Below are positions 54,271 to 64,000 of a DNA stretch of 64,000 nt, in pieces. The stretch is from Aphis gossypii (lineage: Eukaryota; Arthropoda; Insecta; Hemiptera; Aphididae): positions 55,325,213 to 55,389,212 of the forward strand of contig NC_065531.1 in the NCBI RefSeq assembly GCF_020184175.1, in the 5' to 3' direction. A program made the position numbers and the translations under genes. The notes beneath the pieces are model-generated. The model had not been told where the DNA came from, ran no database searches, and was given only the letters and a program-made list of their open reading frames with translations. How positions within the stretch are numbered: position 1 is the stretch's first letter; each line of letters begins with the position of its first letter.

Positions 54271-55680
54271 TTTTTCGATGAATAAATGTTAAACGAAATA
54301 TATTTCTAAAACCCATATAGTAAGCCATCATAACAATTATTTCAAAAGAAACTATTTATATATATATAAAAATAATTTATAAATATTTTATTAGATAATA
54401 TATTATTTTTATTATATGTTCATATTTCAATGAAAATTATTTTAGGTGAATTTTCCAAATGTATAAAAATTTGCAAATAATTGACTGGATGATTTCGACA
54501 TAATACTATGTATTTGATACTCTATTGATTTTAGTCAAAACCTAAACTATATCTTGGGGAAAATAATTATTAAGTATTAATGGTAATTTAAAATCGATTA
54601 ATGTAGAAGATGATAAATTATATTTTACTACACTATTAGATAGAGATATATAATGTAAAAATAAAACTTATTTTAAAATAAATACTAATATATTATACGC
54701 ACAAGTAACTCAAATATTAATAAATCAATATAACATATAAGATAAATTTGAAAAAGTATAATACGTTATAAATATGTAATTATAAATTATTCTTTTATTA
54801 AAACATTTAATAATTATTTAAATAAATAAATTAAAAATTATTAAATGCATTCTTCATATTATGATACATATATTATATTCATTAATTATTTACGATTTAT
54901 TTCGTATATTCAAATGGTGTTAGGTTAGGTTAGGTACTTATATCTGATGCAAATTATACAATTTTCTTTCACTCATTTCAAATTTGATTTGTACTTAATT
55001 AAAATATTTTAGAACCGTATATTGTTCTTTAATTTTTAAATTGATTGAATAGTAATCACTATTTTAACAATAAAAATTATCTCGTTTGAAAAAATATTAT
55101 CTGCGGTCAGCATATTTGAAAATTATGTAAACATAATCCATTATTAAATTATATATTATACTACATGTGTCAAAATAAAATGGAAAGATTTAAATATATT
55201 TCGTCAATTCAACAAGCCTATTGCCCATAGATTAATGTTAAGATTTTATATAAGCGATGAAATCTCGACCGACACTGAATACTTCAATAGTGTAATATAA
55301 TAGTGTTAGACTGAAATCAATACAATTTAAATGCTCTGAAATAATTATGTATATTTAGGAATATAGATTAATAAGATTAAAAAAATTTTAATTAATTACA
55401 TGTACAGTGTATTATTTTATTATTTATATATTTATTTAATTATATGCTTCATGCACTTACATTACCTTAAAACGAGACTGAAATCTTTTCTCGTGATTTG
55501 TGTACAACTATGAAAAAAATTGATTTTGATTTGTGATTAAACCTAATAGATATATAAATTATAATCTACATTTTTTAAATTTTTTTACCTAGACTCGAAA
55601 TTTCTATCATATTGTTGATGTATAAAGTACAATTAATTAGATAACCTAATTATGTATATATTTTCCCAACGATTATTTTC
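54271..55680. other. Intergenic, AT-rich, nothing recognised
   Basis: Three TTAGG units at about 54,919-54,935 are the only notable word. No gene seen. Confidence 0.45.
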
Positions 55681-55689
55681 TCTTTTATA

Positions 55690-56480
55690 TCTGTCCAGAT
55701 ATTGTCCAACAACATTTCATCGGAAGCTGCGATGACGGTACCGGGTTTCCTTTTCAGTACCAATAATTGTTTCCAACGGATGACTCAGTTTCTCATAAAC
55801 GTGACCCCAAACGGCCGGGTCGCTGCAACTACCCTTATTTTTATTCCAAGGCTGAGGGTGAATTTGGTAGCAATCGGAAGGGGGTACGTAAACGGGGTGT
55901 TTGCGTGGACATTCGGGAAAAATAACGAATGACCATTGGGCATCAGGGTGGTGCGCGGGTGGCGGGGGAGTAGGTTTGAAATATTGCGGTCCCTTTGCAC
56001 TACCACCGGACCACGCCGCCACAGTCCCCCGCTTGGATATCGTTTTCTTCTCGTTTTTCACTCGGTGCCCCCGAAAAATCATAAATTCCACTCTTCTTTT
56101 TTCTTCTCTCACTCACTTTCCCTCTATATCTTTCTTTCTCTCTCTAGCTGTATTTTTTCCATCAATACTTAATGGCTCGGACAACAAATGTTATTCTGCC
56201 ATCGCTGCCCCACGCACAAACACATTAAATCCACCGATCGGCCGCCGCGAACCCGCGCCCTCCTCGTGTGCTGCGATATGCAATTATCATAATTCCGTCC
56301 GTCTCGTTTTTTTCATTATATATATATGTTTATACACACATATATACAATGCGTGTGCGTAACACACACGCCGAATATAACTGCTATAGGATACCACTTT
56401 CCGGATTTTTCCCAAACGTTGCACTGCGTGAAGTTAGAACGTCTCTCACCCGCATGTGTTGTCTCTGTCTTACAAGTGTG
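55690..56480. promoter_or_regulatory. GC-rich island
   Basis: About 800 bp of raised GC with overlapping open frames on both strands: plus 55,702-55,932 and 55,901-56,362, minus 55,717-56,112. The minus frame has a proline-rich stretch and a GC-biased composition, but no domain I know. Pyrimidine tracts and CA/TA repeats lie at its right side. A regulatory island or unspliced 5' exon is possible; I cannot decide. Confidence 0.35.
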
Positions 56481-56520
56481 TGTAACACTGTAACATAGCA
56501 AATTAACGTTGAGCAATTGT

Positions 56521-58029
56521 CATTTCTCTTCATTGAATGGATTTACGTATTATTATTTATTAAAGTTAAAAGTAACAATACTCTGTGATTTATTAAAAGT
56601 GTGATTTTTATATTTTAATTAATAATTTCGAAACGAATTATATTAGCGTATAAAATTATACAATTTTAAAATTATCAAAACTTGTTTCAAAATTAAAATA
56701 TCCAAAAAACACTTACAACAAATCATAGAATATTTTGTTACTTTCATCTCTTTTTTTTAAGTCTGTCAATAAGTAAAAATGATGCCAATGATAACTGTTG
56801 AATGTAAATTACTATATTTTTCACTTTTAAGATGGAGACAACAGTACAACACACATAACACGTTTATCGTATTCTGAACCAGATATTGAGCAGAAGTATA
56901 AAAATACACAATATAATACAAAGCATAACCTACATACACCACACACGATACACATATATACCTATATAAATAAACTTTAATGTTCTTCCAATACAACACT
57001 ATATACAACACTAACAGACTAACACGATTGGGAGTCTGGAAAATATATCTGATAAAATAATTTTTACTATCCATCGAATTAAAAATATCTATGAGACAAT
57101 TCTATACATTTTTCACAATGCTGCAGGAAGACTATTAACCTCCTAATTTATATACATATGTTTATAATGTACATACATTCTTAATTACGTTTTTTTTGGT
57201 TTCATTCATTAAAAAATTAAAAACGATTTACAAATTCCATATAATTTAAATATACACTTTATATTATAAATTTCGGCTTTTATTCGCCTATTTGACATTC
57301 ACATTCCGCTCATACTAAAATATAAAGTTATATAAATATACTTACTAATATGAAACAATTTGTAGAAGTTACCTTAAGATAATATTAATAGTTTCTTGCC
57401 CCGGTTTACATCAATATTGTCCGTGACTATAAAAGTTTAGATGGTCCGATATTTTGTTATGGCACCTTATTATTGTCAGGAAAAAAACAGTTTTGTTTAA
57501 TCCTTGTGACCATGTTTGAAGATAAGCTTTAATAATGGCTTCATTGGCGTACACATAACTTATTGGAATAATATCAGTATTCAGTTATTCTCATTGATTA
57601 ATTAGTGTGTAACTATACAAATTAATAAATCATGTAAAATTAATTAATGATATACTCTTAATAAATTTAAATTAAAATATTAATTTTTTATAAAATAATT
57701 TAACTTAATAGTTTGAACAGTTTATTATTACTTTAAAAAAAAAATCATAGCTATCTAAAAAGTAAAAACATTAATATATAATGGCACAAAACTTGCGCTT
57801 AACAAAATATACTCTTATATTTAATATTTTTAAATTATATATATAATACTGCTATCTTCGTTATATTATTAATTAAAATAAAATATTATAATTTAAAAGT
57901 TGAAACTTGCAAAAAGTATAAATATTATAACAACTAAATAAATAAAAATTAATTTAATTTTAAAATTACTAAAAAAAACAAAATGAAAGTATGATTTAAT
58001 GTGTTAATTTTTTTTTTTTTGTTAAATTT
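56521..58029. other. Intergenic or 3' region of the minus-strand gene
   Basis: AT-rich. TTTATT at 57,721-57,726 is a minus-strand AATAAA about 300 bp beyond the proposed stop codon at 58,030-58,032. Nothing else seen. Confidence 0.35.
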
Positions 58030-61000
58030 TTAAATCATAACAATCCCATATTCTTTAACAAAGATATTCATGTATTCCTTCTTATTTCTTTGCTCTGCTT
58101 CACTAAAGCGTGTGTTTGTTTCAGACATAACTATCGCGTGACTATCTATGGGTACCCTCCATACTTAAATATTTTTTAACATGCATATTTGACTACTCGT
58201 ATAAGCATTTATGATTAAAATTTTGCTTGAATAATTTTGATTAAATGTCTAAAATAATATCAATGATAAAAATGTTTGAAACAATTATTATTGTTGGTAC
58301 TCGTCATCTTTCGGGGAAGATATAGTATTAATATTTTAAAAGTAGTCGAAAGTATCGTCTGGACATGGTACAACAATATTTGCACTTAGAAGAATATTGT
58401 ATAATGACTTTTTTTATTTCTTTAATTTGTTTTTTATGTTAATTATATTTTTAATCATTGAAGTACTAATGACCATCACTTTATAAACGTTAAGCTGACA
58501 ACACTATGGGCCCTTAAAATATTGACTAAATAATTTAATCTAAATCGGCGGTGTGTATCATGTGGTCAAAAACAAAATAATTCCATATCTGGTATATATA
58601 TATTAGGTATTTAAATCATCATTCAAATTCTATTTAAATTTAAACGCTTACAGATTTCGTTAGTGTTTAAATTTGGCTTGGTATCTAATAATCTAGCCAA
58701 GTTCAACATACACTAATGACTAATGGATACTAAAACAACATTTTCCATTACTAAAATATTAATAATACTCTAATTTTGACTTTTGTTGTATGATGTAAGA
58801 TAATATCCATTAAAAGGTTGGCCTTCCTTGATCTATATAGTATTCTATAATACATAGGTACATTATACATAATAATACCAATAAATACTCAGTACCTACG
58901 TCAGACGTCATTACTTATATATATGTATATTTGTATTCGTATAAAGTAAATACGATACGGTAGTTGATTTAATGAATTTTATAATTTATTAAAAATTATA
59001 AAATATAAATTCTTATTCAGTTTTAATCATACATTTTAAGGAAACAAATAAAAACATTTTAATACCCATGCATTGAGTTTGAGTGCGGTGGATTTACAAA
59101 TTTGTTTTATTGAAGTATATTTATTGTATAATGAATAGTACTTTTATAAATTCCAATAAAATACCAAATAAAAGTTTTGCAAGTTAGAGAAATTATTCTT
59201 TAAGGGCGAATACTTGGATATTTTTTTGTTCTTGCTGCTATTTATTATTCGAAAAATCTTTTTCTATTTTATTATTATTTTTCCAACTACGCACAGTAGA
59301 AGCTTATTTTAAATATTATCTTATAAAATAAACAAAAATGTATAACTAAATACTTTAAAGCACTGTAATTTATAACATTTTAGTTATTTAATAATATAAT
59401 TAAGTACCTACCTATAGTATTATGCTCTGTTTATTATGAATTTAAAGATAATATTTTAGAAATATATAATATGTTAGTATATTACATTATTATTATATAT
59501 ACAGTCATAATATTATATGATTTAAGTTTAATAAAACTTTTAAAATAATTCTTTAAATTTCCTATAATTTACAATATACACTAGTGTTTGACCGAAAATC
59601 GGGAAACACAATACACAATGCTTATAGTTACAACTAAAATCTAACATTTATTTATCTGGGCGCCTGTCGTCTGTGTGATTTCATCACTTAATGACTTTTC
59701 AAGCCATCGAAGTCTGGTAAAAACTCATTTTTTTTTAAATCCTAGACGAATTCCATCAGAATAATACCAAATTGGATTTTTCAAATTAAGATAAGGCTAT
59801 AGAATATAGAACTATAAAAGTAATAAAAACCATTCAATCTAAACGGTTCAAACATTATTATCAATATTGTAATTTATCATACCTAATCGCGACTTTTAAA
59901 AAATAATTTTATACTATTTATATTTTATACAATTAAATTTGTATATGTATATTAGTATATTATTTGTTATACATATTATGATTCATTATTGATTTTTTTT
60001 TTAATTGAAACCTATTGATTTTTATAGCTAATCTTTAAGTAAAGAAAAAAAAATACACACTCTGGTCCTTTAATATGTTTCGGATACAGAGATTACACTG
60101 TTTATGTAAATAATATTAATATAATGATTACATTTATTAATGATTAACAAATCAAATACTACAGTTCATAATAATTAATAACTCGTAATAATTAGTTCTA
60201 TAATGTTATTTCAAACTCTGTGATAATATTATATCAATTTACGAGTAGTTAATAAAAGTGAAACAAATCGTACACTACAAATGGAAAAAAAATAGAAACT
60301 ACGCATTTAATAATTAATTAAGTTTCGTACCTTCTAGCTAGGATGTATGGTGAAATTCTTTAATATAAATTTAAATTTAAAATGTAAAAAGAGTAACAGT
60401 TTGATTAATATAATATTAATCTGTAATAGCCTTTATTTATGTATGTAGTATTAATTGTAGTGAAATGCGACTCGACGTGCATAATCGAATTTTAAAGTGT
60501 ACAACTGTTAAAAAGATAACCAACAATAAATTACTTATACGAGTTGGAGGGATTGGATGAGCAGTTTATGGAGTGAAGCCTAATAATATCACCGCGAGCC
60601 TTTATAGATAAAATTAAAATTCAAAAATTTTACATTTAAGTGACAATGTATTAATGTGATTAAAATAAATTTTTATTATTTTATAATTCAGGCTACCCGT
60701 TGAAATACGATTGATGTAGTTGTATTATACATTGCGCTTATAGGTTTATAATGAGAATTTTTTTTTAAAGTTAGCACACGATAAAAACGTAAATGCATAT
60801 TATAATATTATAATAAATTGTACCTTTACTCATATACTTTATCAGTGGTAGTCGGCATAATACATAAATTATTCCTAACGCAAAAGCTGTTATTATAAAA
60901 TGTATATAAAACGTATTGTATTAACAATAATATAGGTATATCGCGCAGCGCACACGTCATAATAGATACCTACTGCTCGCGGACCGTTCGCGTGTCCGCC

Positions 61001-64000
61001 GCCACTACACCGCTGCGAAAATCGTAGGCGGACATACAGTCCCCACAATGTTTTCGTACATAAGTGCGTACCTATATATATATAATAATAATAGTAATAA
61101 TATAAATATTAATAATAATAATAATAATATACGCGCGTGCAGCACGGGCCAACGCACCGCGCACCGCCGCCGAACAATGCACGTCGCGGGGACGAGGTGT
61201 GCGCACAGTGTGGTAGTGGTGCGTCTGCAACCTCAGGGCGGCGAGCAGATGGTAAAACGCGACGGCGGCGGCGGCGGCACAGGGTGAGTGTGAGTGTGTA
61301 TGTACAATATCATACCTCGGTATATTATATATGATTTCGCTTACCGTCGGGTGTGGGGAAACGGCGCGGTTGACGGTCGGACGGGCGAGAGGTGTGTGTC
61401 TGTGTGGTGGGAGGGGGAAAATGTAACGTAATAATAATAATATTTCCTGTGGCACGCGTCTGCGTCTCATTATATTATACGGCGCGCGCGCGCGCTGGCG
61501 ATGGCTCTAGCGCCCGGGTCGACGGGATCTGTTGGGTAACACCTTCCGCGACGTTAATTACCCGCTGCACCCGCGCCCGCCCCGTTAGCCTTCGCTGCCC
61601 CGCGACGACCGTAATGATGATGTTCTAAAACCATTCCGCTTGCATAATCTGCATCGCGCGTAATAACACACGGCAGCGCTTATTGCCGCGGTAAATCGTA
61701 TAATTATTTATATTTCCATTTAATATAATATTATAGTTTAAAATTGCAAATAGTAACACCGCAGAAGTTTTTATGCTCAATCGTGTTATAGCCAAAAAAA
61801 ATAATACCCGGGCACTTAACGAATGACGGTTCTCCATTGTTATTGTAACATTATTCTTATTTTTACGATACGACTTCGGTAAAATTTATCAGTGATGACT
61901 AGCTATAATTATGACAACTGAATAATTATACCAATGTTCGTGTGTACATCAAAGACTCACTTTGACGATTGACGACTAAAAAAATGACATTACACTGACA
62001 AGATAATTGTGTTAATTTTGATGATTATTATTAAATTTTAATTAAATAGAACTAATGAAAACATTATGACTTACCTCGAATAATGATCTAATACATTTTT
62101 GATAAACGATAACATTAAATATATATATTGTGTCTAAAACTCTAAAACTGCACAAAAACTGGTTACTAGAATGAAGAATCAATAAAAATCGACGCTCAAA
62201 TGACCAATTGTAATTTTAAGGTAAAAAAATTCGATAAAACATAATTGAGCGTATACATTTCATTTTTAACAACACAATAATTGAACATAAAAAATTGTAT
62301 GCGGCGTCGTTGGTGTGTGGAAACAATAATTTAGTGAAATAACTCAAAAAAATAAGCATACACCGGAAAAAAAATCCACGGAAATAAAAGTTCATGCGAG
62401 TGACATATAATTTTTCTATTTAATATTTTGTTAATTATGGGTACTGACTTACTACAATATAATAATACGTAAGGTTTTTCTACATTTACTCCATCATTAT
62501 CATTTATCTCTTACGTCATACAGTTATGATTGGATTTCGATTCAGGCTTTGAAGCAGTTTGAACATCTCCAAGTTATTTTTGATTTACCAATATGCTTTA
62601 TAACCATTGTAAAATAATTTTTTACAACCTTTATTTTATTTAATCAATGCTATTTAATTAATGCCAAACGTGTACGAGCTAATTCATGAACCGAGTCCAG
62701 CTATATAAACAATGTACTATTATGTTAAATAGAATTAAAGATATTATAAGTTTTAGACTAATATTCTAATTGTAAAATTACTGAATCTTTACTATTAATA
62801 ATTATTATAATTAAGTAAAATTGTAACTAGATGGTAGATCTGGTAGATACCAAAGTATATCTATTTAATTTATTAATATTATTAAATATATAAACAATTT
62901 GATACGAACAAATTATATTTCAGCAAAGTATTGTTGATAATTGATATGTTAATTTACCTGTTATATAATAATAAAATATCCGGGCTCACAGGTTATTGTC
63001 TATCACGAAGTTAAAGTTCGTGGAGTATATGTTTATTTTTTGGGTTTTTTCACATAAGTAGAAATTTTTCCGCACACCGACAAATAAAGTTCTAATATAG
63101 TTCTATAAAACTATTGTTAGGTAATAGAAATAATAATTTAAGAATAATTATAACTTTTACAGTTGTGTTCATTATCATTTAAAATGTAAGCACTTTTTCT
63201 AGTTGTTATAAAAATTATAGCCTTTTGCACTTTACAAAAAAAAAAAAAAAAGCCGTTATGATAATTTATTGAAATGTTTAAACAACTAAACAAGACAATT
63301 AATATTATAGGCATCTACCTATGACACCATTGATACCTATATGATAAATGTACTGGATATTGGAACCTTAAGGTTATAAGTATATGAACTATTCGAATAT
63401 ATTGTGGTTAAGTAGAAGTGGAACTTACCAACTTATCTTCAAGAACAAAACAACTATTTGACATAGCACGCTCAAATTTTTCATTGAAATTACGGTCACG
63501 TGACCTATACGATTTAAACACAATCAAAGAATAAACGTCCGACTCCTGATGAAGACTGAAAAACAGAAAATATTAATAGTGCTAGGTTTATATTGAATAT
63601 TTCTGTGTGCATAGCGGTTGTCACCTTGACCAATCTCTTGCAATTTTCGTGAAAATTATAAATCTACGAAACACAAGCGACAACCGCGGTATAAACGTTG
63701 ATAAGGTGACTTTTATCAATATTGATAAGTGTTGATTAATATTATGAAATGGTTTGTATTCTGAGAAGACCGTGGTTTTACATTGAACTGTATGAAGTTC
63801 AATAGGTTTATACCACCTACCGTTTAACCACAATATTTTATATATATCAGTTTTATAAAAACAATCAGCCAGCTGCGGCCGGCCGTATTTTCACGTTCGT
63901 CGCGACTTCTTAGAAACTTATAAACGCATAAGTTAATTTTTGTTTTACATTAAATTTTATGTTTATATTTATGTTATATTTTTTACCTGGTGCTATCTCG
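58030..64000 (-). CDS. Unidentified spliced gene, 3' exons (5' part beyond window)
   Basis: Proposed minus-strand exons, 5' to 3': >64,000-63,987 (ends in CACCAG at GTAAAA), 63,555-63,429, 62,133-62,075, 59,713-59,646, 58,163-58,030 with TAA at 58,032-58,030. Phases match at every join (2, 0, 2, 1). Exon 63,555-63,429 is best supported: TTTTTCAG acceptor, GTAAGT donor and an open frame with ESDVYSLIVFKSYRSRD, FNEKFERAM, NSCFVLEDKL. The last exon has VPIDSHAIVMSETNTRFS and KEYMNIFVKEYG, also protein-like. Exons three and four are weaker; the exon-four donor (AAAT at GTTAGA) is poor, and exon four could instead end at its own stop. I do not recognise the family and give no function. A GC-rich island lies inside the proposed intron 59,714-62,074. 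Confidence 0.45.
60940..61640. promoter_or_regulatory. CpG-rich island, candidate promoter or first exon
   Basis: Strongly CG-rich 700 bp (GCGCGCGCGCGC, CGGCGGCGGCGG, CCGCCGCC) in AT-rich DNA. Good splice donors sit in it on both strands: plus GGCACAGG at GTGAGTG (61,283/61,284) and minus CCGACG at GTAAGC (61,345/61,344). This is what a promoter with a first exon would look like, but the direction is not settled. Open frames are low-complexity. Confidence 0.4.
61641..63428. other. Proposed introns of the minus-strand gene, otherwise empty
   Basis: Apart from the 59-bp candidate exon at 62,075-62,133, I see only AT-rich sequence here. Confidence 0.35.

Noticed and set aside
54919..54935. Three TTAGG units, the arthropod telomere word
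   Set aside because: Only three copies; GGTTAGG words are frequent by chance here and do not indicate a telomere.
55717..56362. 131-codon minus and 153-codon plus frames in the 55.7-kb island
   Set aside because: Both strands are open because the region is GC-rich and stop-poor. The minus product looks slightly protein-like, but no family, splice context or start signal supports it.
61048..61628. Frames of 65-132 codons in the CpG island at 61 kb
   Set aside because: Low-complexity Asn, Arg and Gly runs; listed as a possible promoter/first-exon region instead of a gene.
62090..62160. Alternative acceptor (TTTTTGTGCAG) for the candidate exon ending at 62,075
   Set aside because: It gives an open frame but ends in phase 0 and starts in a phase that does not match the exon at 63,429-63,555; the downstream acceptor at 62,134 fits both neighbours.
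1..64000. tRNA, rRNA and CRISPR signals
   Set aside because: I looked for T-arm words such as GGTTCGAATCC and for regular spacer-repeat structure and found none that I could support; a covariance-model scan would be decisive for tRNAs.

Overview
This is AT-rich eukaryotic DNA from an insect, most likely an aphid. That assignment is an inference from the base composition, short GT-AG introns, two recognisable animal genes and aphid-type dispersed repeats. There is no bacterial-style gene organisation, and I recognised no CRISPR array, rRNA or tRNA.

Left part (1-6,827). A complete seven-exon POLDIP2 (PDIP38) gene lies on the plus strand at 405-2,869. It is followed by about 4 kb of intergenic DNA holding a dispersed repeat and a decayed non-LTR retrotransposon endonuclease fragment.

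Middle (6,828-35,023). A complete giant HERC2 gene lies on the plus strand. I joined 76 exons by hand; splice phases agree throughout and give an uninterrupted 4,406-residue E3 ubiquitin ligase. Domain order is N-terminal helical region, divergent RLD1, cytochrome-b5-like, MIB/HERC2, UBA-like, CPH, DOC, RLD2, RLD3 and HECT. Two points stand out. The ZZ zinc finger that lies between CPH and DOC in vertebrate HERC2 is absent, with only an 82-bp intron in its place. RLD1 is badly eroded while RLD2 and RLD3 are well kept. Most introns are 55-120 bp; the few long ones carry transposons, and the 5.1-kb intron 42 holds a tandem pair of 1.4-1.6 kb non-coding repeat units plus a hAT-like element nested in an older inverted-repeat element.

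Right part (35,024-64,000). This 29-kb stretch is gene-poor. It holds nested and simple inverted-repeat elements, diverged repeat copies, microsatellites and four or five GC-rich islands that may be promoters or enhancers. At its right end, splice-consistent short exons on the minus strand (58,030-63,555, plus an exon fragment at the edge) suggest the 3' end of an unidentified gene whose 5' part lies beyond the window.

How the genes relate: POLDIP2 (DNA polymerase delta/PCNA- and mitochondria-linked) and HERC2 (nuclear and cytoplasmic ubiquitin ligase in DNA repair and protein turnover) are co-oriented neighbours. Nothing in the sequence shows that they are co-regulated.
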